From UMGS755 sp045597205 (lineage in GTDB: Bacteria > Bacillota > Clostridia > UBA1381 > UBA9506), in contig JAZODT010000048.1 in the NCBI GenBank assembly GCA_045597205.1, forward strand, positions 1-6,418: a DNA stretch of 6,418 bases. The letters are read 5' to 3'. Position 1 is the stretch's first letter. Each line of letters begins with the position of its first letter. The position numbers and the translations under genes are program-made. The notes under the pieces were generated by a model that was not told the DNA's origin, made no database searches, and saw only the letters and a program-made list of their open reading frames with translations. Of this stretch, positions 1-6,075 are shown piece after piece.

Positions 1-1
1 T

Positions 2-40
2 TTTGAATATTTTGTTGATGAAAACATAGAAAAGGCTTGA
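2..40 (+). CDS. Possible 3' end of an upstream gene (partial)
   Basis: The frame beginning at base 2 is open from the window edge to a TGA at 38-40 and reads FEYFVDENIEKA, a plausible acidic, charged protein C-terminus. The other two forward frames hit stops at once (TGA at 4-6) or by base 29 (TAG at 27-29). Only twelve codons are visible, so neither family nor function can be assigned, and chance openness over this length is quite possible. If real, the gene ends inside the -35 box of the promoter for the next gene. Confidence 0.3.
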   Translation, partial: FEYFVDENIEKA

Positions 41-65
41 AAAGAACAGGAGATTGTGATATAAT
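37..65 (+). promoter_or_regulatory. Sigma-A-type promoter with extended -10
   Basis: A -35 hexamer TTGAAA (37-42) is followed after exactly 17 bases by a perfect TATAAT (60-65). The -10 box is preceded by TGA (57-59), the TGn of an extended -10 element. Transcription would start near base 72, giving a leader of about 43 nt before the dehydrogenase ATG at 115. No other good promoter is visible in the tight junctions downstream, so this is the best candidate for driving the whole cluster. I see no clear operator palindrome or riboswitch in the short leader. Confidence 0.75.
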
Positions 66-114
66 TAACAATGAAGTGTATTTCGATAAAAAAATAATGA
101 AAAGTGAGGGTTTT

Positions 115-1056
115 ATGAACAAGATAACAATTATTGGTAGCGGAAGTGTTGGCTCAACAATTGCCTACAGTTTAACTATTATGGGGATTGCTTCTGAAAT
201 AGTTATGATTGACATTAACAGAGAAAAAGCCATGGGTGAAGCGTTGGATATTCGTCAGGGTATCCCTTTCTGTACACCCTCCATCGTATATGCAGGTTCT
301 TATTGTGATGCTGCAAATTCCGATATTGTTATTATTACTTCCGGTATAGCAAGAAAAGCCGGTCAATCCAGATTGGATTTGGCGCAGGTTAATGTTGATG
401 TTTTAAAAACAATTACATCTGATATTGTTAGATACGCACCGGATGCTATGTATATTATTGTAAGTAATCCTGTTGATGTACTTACTTATGCTTTTCATAA
501 ATATTCGGGTCTGCCGGAAGAACATATTATTGGTTCCGGTACGATTTTAGACACGGCCCGTTTGCGTGCCAAAATTGCCGAGTATTATTCCATCAGCCAG
601 CAAAATGTGCATGCTTATGTTTTAGGTGAGCATGGTGACTCTTCTTTTGTTCCCTGGTCAATTGCTAATGTCTCTAACATCCCTGTAGCAGAATTTGGCA
701 ATTCGATTCAAATAGGAAGTACTCTCCCTGAATTTAGTACGACTGAAATTGAAGACTATGTTCGAAAATCCGGTGGTCGTGTGATTAAAAGAAAAGGTGC
801 AACATTCTATGCTGTTTCGATTTCTGTTTGCCATTTATGCAAATGCCTTTTAAGCGGTATTGATACGACCTTAACGGTATCTACTATGCTTCATGGCGAA
901 TATGGTATTGACGATGTTTGCTTGAGTCTGTTAAATGTTGTTGGCAGAAAAGGTGCACACAGCAAGGTTGCTCTTTCTTTTACAGATGAAGAGATTATTG
1001 CGCTGCATAATAGTGCGGACAGTTTAAAGAGTGTTATTAACAGCATTACAATATAA
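115..1056 (+). CDS. mdh: L-malate/L-lactate dehydrogenase family, probably malate dehydrogenase (LDH-like)
   Basis: This is an NAD-dependent 2-hydroxyacid dehydrogenase of the LDH/MDH superfamily, 313 residues, normal for the family and cytosolic. The Rossmann motif GSGSVGS is at residues 8-14, and D33 at the end of the second strand favours NAD. The catalytic pair is D146 (with R149 in LDTAR) and H173 (in GEHGDS), and R86 binds the substrate carboxylate. The specificity-loop residue matching LDH Gln102 is Arg80, which in this superfamily selects oxaloacetate/malate over pyruvate/lactate. T230, matching LDH Thr246, is lactate-type, so the signature is mixed. Start 115 puts the Rossmann strand at the N-terminus as usual; GAGGG at 106-110 is a somewhat close ribosome site. 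The frame stays open upstream to a TTG at 37, but that lies in the promoter. The fumarase gene 22 nt downstream supports malate. Lactate dehydrogenase remains possible. Arginine codons are AGA-rich (6 of 11), unlike hdrA. Confidence 0.85.
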   Translation: MNKITIIGSGSVGSTIAYSLTIMGIASEIVMIDINREKAMGEALDIRQGIPFCTPSIVYAGSYCDAANSDIVIITSGIARKAGQSRLDLAQVNVDVLKTITSDIVRYAPDAMYIIVSNPVDVLTYAFHKYSGLPEEHIIGSGTILDTARLRAKIAEYYSISQQNVHAYVLGEHGDSSFVPWSIANVSNIPVAEFGNSIQIGSTLPEFSTTEIEDYVRKSGGRVIKRKGATFYAVSISVCHLCKCLLSGIDTTLTVSTMLHGEYGIDDVCLSLLNVVGRKGAHSKVALSFTDEEIIALHNSADSLKSVINSITI

Positions 1057-1078
1057 TTAATTGAAGGGATGATGTTAA

Positions 1079-2455
1079 ATGGAATTTCGTATTGAACATG
1101 ACTCCATGGGTGAAGTAAAAGTTCCGGCTGACCGTCTTTGGGCAGCACAAACCCAGAGAAGTCATGAAAATTTTGAAATAGGTGTTGGTATTGAAACCAT
1201 GCCGTCTGAAATTGTGCACGCTTTTGGCATTTTAAAAAAAGCAGCGGCGCTAACCAATCATGTGCTTCGTCCTGAAAAAATGACAGATGAAAAGCTTAAG
1301 GCAATTTCTGTCGCTTGTGACGAGGTAATGTCCGGTGAACTGATGGAACATTTTCCGTTGGTGGTGTGGCAGACCGGTTCTGGTACTCAGTCAAATATGA
1401 ATACCAACGAAGTTATCGCTAATCGCGGTAATCAGATTTTAGGCAAAACTCTGCTACATCCTAACGATGATGTGAATATGAGCCAGTCATCTAACGATAC
1501 ATTCCCCACAGCTATGCATATTGCAGCTGTGCTGATTTTAGAAGATAAGTTGATTCCCGCAGCAGAAACTTTAATTGAAACCTTTAAGCGTTTGGAAAAA
1601 GAAAATGAAGGCATTGTAAAAAGCGGCAGAACTCACCTGCAGGATGCAACACCCATCACCTTTAGTCAGGAAATCAGCGGCTGGCGTTCAAGTCTTGAAA
1701 AAGATGTTGAGTTGATTCGCCGTTCTGTTGAACCCCTTTATGAATTAGCGTTAGGCGGTACAGCTGTTGGAACCGGACTCAACGCACCAGCGTCTTTCTC
1801 AGAGAAGGTTGCTGCAGAAGTGGCCGGCATCACCGGTAAACCTTTTGTAACAGCTGCTAATAAATTCCACGCTTTAACTTCAAAAGATGAGCTTGTGTTT
1901 GCCCATGGTGCCATTAAAGCATTAGCTTGTGACATGATGAAGATTGCGAACGATGTTCGTTGGTTGGCTTCTGGTCCTCGTGATGGCTTGGGTGAAATTT
2001 TCATTCCTGAAAACGAACCTGGCTCCTCTATTATGCCCGGTAAAGTGAATCCCACTCAGTGCGAGGCTGTGACTATGGTGGCAGTTCAGGTTATGGGTAA
2101 TGATGTGGCTGTTGGTTTGGCTGCATCTCAGGGTAATTTTGAGTTGAATGTATTTATGCCGGTTTGTGTTTATAACTTCCTGCAGTCTGCAAGATTATTG
2201 GCTGAAGCAATTTTATCTTTTAATAAAAACTGTGCTGTGGGCATTAAAGCAAATAAAGAAAAAATGCATCACAATCTGCACAACTCTTTAATGCTGGTAA
2301 CTGCATTAAACCCCTATATCGGCTATGAAAATGCAGCAAAAACAGCTAAAAAGGCTTTTAAAGACAATATTTCTCTAAAAGAGGCCTGCGTGGAATTAGG
2401 GTTTTTAACCGCAAAAAAATTTGATGAAGTTTTCCATCCGGAAGAAATGGTATAA
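1079..2455 (+). CDS. fumC: Class II fumarate hydratase (fumarase C)
   Basis: This enzyme catalyses reversible hydration of fumarate to L-malate. It belongs to the iron-independent, homotetrameric class II fumarases of the aspartase/fumarase superfamily and acts in the cytosol. The 458 residues match the usual 455-467. Visible motifs are GSGTQSNMN (residues 100-108), HPNDDVN followed by SQSSNDTFPT (127-144), SGRTHLQDATP with H186 matching the E. coli catalytic-site His188, and the superfamily signature GSSIMPGKVNP (315-325) with catalytic Ser316/317 on the mobile loop. The ATG at 1079 has GAAGGG ten bases upstream, and the N-terminus (FRIEHDSMGEVKVPAD) aligns with E. coli FumC near its start. 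It sits 22 nt after mdh and 15 nt before hdrB, clearly in the same operon. With Mdh it would run oxaloacetate to malate to fumarate in the reductive direction, or the reverse. Aspartate ammonia-lyase is less likely given the fumarase-type motifs. No sign of damage. Confidence 0.96.
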   Translation: MEFRIEHDSMGEVKVPADRLWAAQTQRSHENFEIGVGIETMPSEIVHAFGILKKAAALTNHVLRPEKMTDEKLKAISVACDEVMSGELMEHFPLVVWQTGSGTQSNMNTNEVIANRGNQILGKTLLHPNDDVNMSQSSNDTFPTAMHIAAVLILEDKLIPAAETLIETFKRLEKENEGIVKSGRTHLQDATPITFSQEISGWRSSLEKDVELIRRSVEPLYELALGGTAVGTGLNAPASFSEKVAAEVAGITGKPFVTAANKFHALTSKDELVFAHGAIKALACDMMKIANDVRWLASGPRDGLGEIFIPENEPGSSIMPGKVNPTQCEAVTMVAVQVMGNDVAVGLAASQGNFELNVFMPVCVYNFLQSARLLAEAILSFNKNCAVGIKANKEKMHHNLHNSLMLVTALNPYIGYENAAKTAKKAFKDNISLKEACVELGFLTAKKFDEVFHPEEMV

Positions 2456-2457
2456 AC

Positions 2458-2462
2458 GGAGG
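2458..2462 (+). promoter_or_regulatory. Ribosome binding site of hdrB
   Basis: GGAGG lies just after the fumC stop (TAA 2453-2455) and 8 nt before the hdrB ATG. It fixes the start at 2471 and shows that hdrB translation starts independently although only 15 nt separate the genes. Confidence 0.85.
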
Positions 2463-2470
2463 TAATTAAA

Positions 2471-3262
2471 ATGAAATACAGTTATTTCCCCGGCTGTACC
2501 TTAAAAAACAAGGCCAAGGATTTGGATGATTATGCGCGTAAATCGGCTGAAGTTTTGGGTATTACGCTGGAAGAAATTGAAGATTGGCAATGCTGTGGCG
2601 GTGTATTCACCACCTCTGCCGATGAAGTTGCTACAAAGCTTTCCTCTGTGCGTATTTTAAAAGCGGCAGGGACGAAGGAACAAGATTTAATCACCGTATG
2701 TTCCGCTTGTCATAATGTGGTGAAACAGACTAATTATGCTATGCAGACAGACAAGGAATTTGCCGATAAAGTGAATAGATATATGGCAGAAGAAACGGCT
2801 TATCAGGGAGAAACCAACGTATATCATTATTTAGAAATGCTTCGTGATGTGGTTGGCTTTGATGCAATCCGCGAAAAGGTGGTTAATCCCTTAACCGGTA
2901 AAAAAATCGGTGCTTACTATGGTTGTCTGTTACTCAGACCCAGCGGTGTTCTGCAGATGGATGACCCTGAAAATCCCACAATTTTGGAAGATTTTATTCG
3001 TGCAATTGGCGCTGAACCTGTTGTGTATGCTAATCGTAACGAATGCTGTGGCGGTTATGTCATGCTGGAAAGCCCTGCGCTTGCTAAGAATAAGAGTAAC
3101 GCCGTGCTTTCTAATGCAAAAGCAGCCGGTGCTGAAATGATGATTACGGCTTGCCCCTTGTGCCGTTATAATTTAATGAAAAACGGTGCAGACCTGCCTG
3201 TAGTTTATTTTACAGAACTGCTTGCAGAAGCATTAGGCGTAAAGGAGGATACAAATGCATAA
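2471..3262 (+). CDS. hdrB: CoB-CoM heterodisulfide reductase subunit B homologue (two CCG domains)
   Basis: This is the catalytic-type subunit of soluble heterodisulfide reductase complexes; in methanogens it carries two noncubane [4Fe-4S] clusters that cleave the CoM-S-S-CoB disulfide. The 263 residues contain two complete cysteine-rich CCG modules. The first has C9 (YFPGC), C41-C42 (QCCGG) and C77/C80 (CSAC). The second has C152 (YYGC), C192-C193 (ECCGG) and C228/C231 (CPLC). All ten cysteines match the methanogen pattern, so both clusters should form. There is no signal peptide or membrane segment, so the protein should be cytosolic. It overlaps hdrC by 8 nt, consistent with HdrB-HdrC pairing. 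A bacterium would not be expected to make CoM and CoB, so the real substrate is unknown: another disulfide, a DsrC-like protein, or a thiol carrier. Related CCG proteins (glycolate oxidase GlcF, LutA, SdhE/TfrB) are less likely because hdrC and hdrA follow. Confidence 0.93.
   Translation: MKYSYFPGCTLKNKAKDLDDYARKSAEVLGITLEEIEDWQCCGGVFTTSADEVATKLSSVRILKAAGTKEQDLITVCSACHNVVKQTNYAMQTDKEFADKVNRYMAEETAYQGETNVYHYLEMLRDVVGFDAIREKVVNPLTGKKIGAYYGCLLLRPSGVLQMDDPENPTILEDFIRAIGAEPVVYANRNECCGGYVMLESPALAKNKSNAVLSNAKAAGAEMMITACPLCRYNLMKNGADLPVVYFTELLAEALGVKEDTNA
3244..3248 (+). promoter_or_regulatory. Ribosome binding site of hdrC inside hdrB
   Basis: GGAGG (within AAAGGAGGA) lies in the last codons of hdrB, 6 nt before the hdrC ATG at 3255. 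It supports that start and the 8-nt overlap, implying translational coupling of the two partner subunits. Confidence 0.85.
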
Positions 3263-3641
3263 GAATTTCATTCAGGAAGATATCCTCAAACGTAGTGGTG
3301 TAAACCCGAAAAAATGTATGCGTTGCGGTAAATGCTCCGGCACTTGTCCTGCTTATGATGAAATGGAATATCATCCTCACCAATTTGTGAGCATGGTAGA
3401 AAGCGGAGATGTTGAACCATTAATGAATTCAAAATCCCTCTACAGATGTCTGTCATGTTTTGCTTGTATTGAACGTTGTCCCCGTGGTGTTGAACCTGCA
3501 AAACTGGTGGAGGCAGTTCGTTTGTCTGTTATCCGTCAGCAGGGTGCCAACCGGATGAAGCCGGAAGATGTAAGTGCTGCCTGGGATGAGGATATGCCTC
3601 AGCAGCTCATTGTCAGCGCATTTAGAAAATACAGTAAGTAA
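3255..3641 (+). CDS. hdrC: Heterodisulfide reductase subunit C homologue (2x[4Fe-4S])
   Basis: This small iron-sulfur subunit relays electrons between HdrA and HdrB. In 128 residues it has two ferredoxin-type motifs: C21-x2-C24-x2-C27-x3-C31-P (CMRCGKCSGTCP) and C65-x2-C68-x2-C71-x3-C75-P (CLSCFACIERCP). In a ferredoxin-like fold the fourth cysteine of each motif would belong to the other cluster. The spacing and the RGVEPAKLVEAVR segment after the second motif are typical of HdrC, whose usual length is about 120-190. There are no transmembrane helices or haem ligands, so it belongs to the soluble HdrABC type rather than membrane HdrDE. It overlaps the end of hdrB by 8 nt and is followed by hdrA after 14 nt. 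The order B-C-A differs from the C-B order common in methanogens. I see no missing ligand. Confidence 0.93.
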   Translation: MHKNFIQEDILKRSGVNPKKCMRCGKCSGTCPAYDEMEYHPHQFVSMVESGDVEPLMNSKSLYRCLSCFACIERCPRGVEPAKLVEAVRLSVIRQQGANRMKPEDVSAAWDEDMPQQLIVSAFRKYSK

Positions 3642-3646
3642 GGAGG
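3642..3646 (+). promoter_or_regulatory. Ribosome binding site fixing the GTG start of hdrA
   Basis: GGAGG directly after the hdrC stop (TAA 3639-3641) lies 9 nt before GTG 3656. No ATG in frame gives a start that would keep the conserved N-terminal domain, so this site decides the GTG start. Confidence 0.88.
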
Positions 3647-3655
3647 AAAAGACAA

Positions 3656-5650
3656 GTGCAAAGAATTGGCGTATTTGTATGTTGGTGTGGCAGTAACATT
3701 GCCGGTACGGTCGATGTGCAGGCAGTTTCAGATGCTCTGCAAAACGAACCCGGTGTGGTCTTTTCCACCAACTATCAATATATGTGCTCTCAGGCCGGTC
3801 AGAATATGATTATTGATGCGGTAAAAGAGCACAATTTAACCGGTATTGTAATTTGTTCCTGCTCACCTCGTATGCATGAAGCTACCTTCCGCAAAACGGC
3901 GGCGGCAGCAGGCTTAAACCCCTATATGGTTGAAATTGCAAACATTCGTGAACAGTGTTCATGGGTGCATAAAGAAATGGAAATCGGTACCGAAAAAGCC
4001 ATTATTTTAGGCAAAGCGGCCATTGCCAAGGTGAATTTAAATGCACCGCTGACACCGGGTGAATCCCCCGTAACCAAACGTGCATTGGTTATAGGTGGCG
4101 GTATTGCCGGCATCCAAACAGCTTTGGACATTGCCGAAGCAGGTTTTCCTGTTGATATTGTGGAAACCAAGCCCACCATTGGCGGTAAAATGGCGCAGCT
4201 AGATAAAACATTCCCCACACTTGACTGTGCAGCTTGTATCTTAACACCCAAAATGGTGGATGTGGCACAAAATGAAAACATTCGTATCTTCTCTTACAGT
4301 GAAGTAACGGATGTTAAAGGTTTCGTGGGTAATTTTGATGTGACCATTAAAAAACGTGCCCGTTACGTTAAAGAAGATATTTGTACCGGTTGCGGTGCTT
4401 GCGTAGAGAAGTGCCCCATGAAAAAAGTGCCCAACGAATTTAATTTGGGTATGGATAACCGCCCGGCTGTTTATATTCCTTTCGCACAGGCTGTTCCCAA
4501 GGTAGCAACCATTGACCCCAATCACTGTAATATGCTGAAAAACGGTAAGTGCGGTTTGTGTGCTCGCGTTTGTACTGCCGGTGCTATCGACTATACCCAG
4601 CAGGATGAATTTATTCAGGAAAAATACGGTGCTATTGTGGCAGCAACAGGCTTTAATCCCATCAGCATGGATAAGTTTGATGAATTTGCTTATAACCAGT
4701 CTAAAGATGTGATTACATCCTTAGAATTTGAGCGTTTGACTAATGCTGCCGGTCCTACTGCCGGTAAGCTTCTTCGTCCATCTGACGGTAAGCATCCGCA
4801 CACCATCGTGTTTGTGCAGTGCGTTGGCTCCCGTTGTGATGCTTGTAGCGAGAAGGGTAAGGAATATTGCTCTAAAATCTGCTGTATGTACACGGCAAAG
4901 CATGCTATGCTCACAAGAGATAAATATCCCGATACGGATGTGTATGTATTTTATATTGATGTGCGTACCCCCGGTAAGAGTTTTGATGAGTTCTATCGCC
5001 GTGCCGTTGAAGAATATGGCGTGCACTATATTAAAGGTATGGTGGGTAAGGTAACACCTGAGGGCGATAAACTGAAAGTGCAGGCATCTGATTTGCTTGA
5101 CAACAAACAGCTTCATATTGATGCTGATTTGGTTGTGTTAGCAGCAGCGATTGAACCCGATAAATCGGCTCGTCCTTTGGCAACAATGCTCACTGCCAGC
5201 ATGGACACTAACGACTTCTTTACAGAAGCACATCCCAAGCTGCGTCCTGTGGAAAGTCCCACAGCGGGTGTATTCCTGTCCGGTACTTGTCAGGGACCTA
5301 AGGATATTCCTGAAACGGTTTCTCAGGCCAGTGCAGCGGCTGCAAAGGTAATTAGCCTTTTGGTTAAAGATAAACTCACCGGTAACCCCTGTATCGCACA
5401 TTCTGATGAAATGATGTGTAATGGTTGCTCAAGCTGTGAACGGGTTTGTCCTTATGGTGCTATCACCTATGAGGATAAAGAATTCCGTATGCCGGACAGA
5501 ACCACAAAGGTAAGACGTGTAGCATCTGTTAATCCTGCGGTTTGTCAGGGTTGTGGTGCTTGTACGGTAGCTTGTCCCTCCGGTGCGATGGACTTGAGAG
5601 GTTTTTCCAGCAGTCAAATTATGGCGGAGGTAGATGCGATATGCAAATGA
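3656..5650 (+). CDS. hdrA: Heterodisulfide reductase subunit A homologue (FAD, multiple [4Fe-4S], bifurcating type)
   Basis: HdrA is the flavin subunit at which electrons are bifurcated in HdrABC complexes: pairs taken from the partner (here probably via the MvhD-like subunit) are split between ferredoxin and the HdrBC branch. The 664 residues equal the methanogen length. Domains in order: an N-terminal cluster domain (C9-W-C11, then CSCSPRMHEATFR); a thioredoxin-reductase-like FAD domain with GGGIAG at 147-152 and DCAAC at 190-194; an inserted ferredoxin with C243/C246/C249/C253 and C291/C299/C302/C306; the rest of the FAD domain, with QCVGSR at 388-393, YCSKICC (C405, C409, C410) and SGTCQGPKDI (542-551); and a C-terminal ferredoxin with C588/C591/C594/C598 and C630/C633/C636/C640. 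An extra CDAC (C394, C397) lies in a loop after QCVGSR. There is no in-frame TGA, so no selenocysteine. GTG start; the 3' end overlaps the next gene by 10 nt. Family call is very secure; the electron partners are inferred. Confidence 0.96.
   Translation: MQRIGVFVCWCGSNIAGTVDVQAVSDALQNEPGVVFSTNYQYMCSQAGQNMIIDAVKEHNLTGIVICSCSPRMHEATFRKTAAAAGLNPYMVEIANIREQCSWVHKEMEIGTEKAIILGKAAIAKVNLNAPLTPGESPVTKRALVIGGGIAGIQTALDIAEAGFPVDIVETKPTIGGKMAQLDKTFPTLDCAACILTPKMVDVAQNENIRIFSYSEVTDVKGFVGNFDVTIKKRARYVKEDICTGCGACVEKCPMKKVPNEFNLGMDNRPAVYIPFAQAVPKVATIDPNHCNMLKNGKCGLCARVCTAGAIDYTQQDEFIQEKYGAIVAATGFNPISMDKFDEFAYNQSKDVITSLEFERLTNAAGPTAGKLLRPSDGKHPHTIVFVQCVGSRCDACSEKGKEYCSKICCMYTAKHAMLTRDKYPDTDVYVFYIDVRTPGKSFDEFYRRAVEEYGVHYIKGMVGKVTPEGDKLKVQASDLLDNKQLHIDADLVVLAAAIEPDKSARPLATMLTASMDTNDFFTEAHPKLRPVESPTAGVFLSGTCQGPKDIPETVSQASAAAAKVISLLVKDKLTGNPCIAHSDEMMCNGCSSCERVCPYGAITYEDKEFRMPDRTTKVRRVASVNPAVCQGCGACTVACPSGAMDLRGFSSSQIMAEVDAICK
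5626..5630 (+). promoter_or_regulatory. Ribosome binding site of the mvhD-like gene inside hdrA
   Basis: GGAGG near the end of hdrA is 10 nt before ATG 5641 and 16 nt before the second ATG at 5647, which overlaps the hdrA TGA as ATGA. The spacing favours 5641; both would give a functional protein differing by two residues. Confidence 0.7.
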
Positions 5651-6075
5651 AAGAATATAAACCTTTAATCGTAGCATTTTGCTGTAACTGGTGTTCTTAT
5701 GCCGGTGCTGACCTCGCCGGTAATAACAGATTAAACTATCCGGCGGATGTTAAAATTATCCGCGTTCCCTGTTCCTGCCGCGTGAACCCTATGTTCATTC
5801 TGCGTGCGTTTCAGAGAGGCGCTGATGGTGTTATCATCTGCGGTTGCCATCCTGGTGACTGTCACTATACGTCCGGTAACTATTTCACCCGTCGCCGTAT
5901 GGCACTCTTATTCTCCATGCTGGACTTTTTAGGTATTGAAAGAGAACGTACCAGAGTAGAGTGGGTATCTGCAGCTGAGGGTGCTAAATTTGCGGCAACT
6001 ATGAACGATTTTGTTGAAACTGTTGCGGCATTAGGTGAAAATAAACGATTGGAGGATCTGCGATGCAAACGATAA
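5641..6075 (+). CDS. mvhD: MvhD/FlxD-family [2Fe-2S] electron-transfer subunit
   Basis: This is the small subunit that docks on HdrA and hands it electrons from a partner: hydrogenase (Mvh) or formate dehydrogenase in methanogens, the FlxABC NADH module in bacteria. It has 144 residues, the normal family size. Recognised motifs are FCCNWCSYAGADLAG (13-27; C14, C15, C18), RVPCSCRVNP (41-50; C44, C46) and ICGCHPGDCHY (66-76; C67, C69, C74), which together supply the [2Fe-2S] ligands. As I recall the family, CSGR is usual at 44-47, so C46 replaces a glycine. Start 5641 gives a 10-nt overlap with hdrA and good ribosome-site spacing. The frame extends up to a TTG at 5542, but that part is only hdrA read in another frame. 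It overlaps the next gene by 13 nt. No hydrogenase or formate dehydrogenase is visible here, which together with the next gene favours the FlxD assignment over Mvh. Confidence 0.93.
   Translation: MQMKEYKPLIVAFCCNWCSYAGADLAGNNRLNYPADVKIIRVPCSCRVNPMFILRAFQRGADGVIICGCHPGDCHYTSGNYFTRRRMALLFSMLDFLGIERERTRVEWVSAAEGAKFAATMNDFVETVAALGENKRLEDLRCKR
6051..6055 (+). promoter_or_regulatory. Ribosome binding site of the FrhB-like gene
   Basis: GGAGG within the last codons of the mvhD-like gene lies 7 nt before ATG 6063. This supports the start and continues the overlapping, coupled layout of the cluster. Confidence 0.8.

Noticed and set aside
37..114. N-terminal extension of the dehydrogenase from a TTG at 37 (26 extra residues) or ATG at 97
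   Set aside because: The TTG falls in the -35 box of the promoter and the expected transcript starts near 72; neither start has a ribosome site, and the Rossmann strand begins normally at 115.
1057..1078. Terminator or second promoter between mdh and fumC
   Set aside because: The 22-nt gap holds only a ribosome site; there is no hairpin with a T run and no room for a -35/-10 pair.
2910..3140. Alternative plus-strand frame of 76 codons inside hdrB
   Set aside because: It overlaps the second CCG module of hdrB, has no ribosome site and no recognisable motif.
2471..3641. hdrB-hdrC read as glycolate oxidase GlcF, lactate utilisation LutA or succinate dehydrogenase-type (SdhE/TfrB) subunits
   Set aside because: The two proteins are separate, match HdrB and HdrC cysteine spacing in full, and hdrA plus an mvhD-like gene follow; none of the flavoprotein partners of the other systems is visible in the window.
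4217..4240. Possible selenocysteine site in HdrA, as in some methanogens
   Set aside because: The DCAAC segment is encoded with ordinary TGT codons and there is no in-frame TGA in the gene.
4721..5116. Antisense open frame of 131 codons opposite hdrA
   Set aside because: It lies wholly over a gene with strong family motifs, has no family-like sequence, and is typical of shadow frames; the same applies to the other minus-strand frames, e.g. 3922-4281 and 1738-2055.
5542..5640. Longer start for the mvhD-like gene from TTG 5542
   Set aside because: This part is hdrA ferredoxin coding sequence in another frame; the family N-terminus and GGAGG at 5626-5630 fit ATG 5641.
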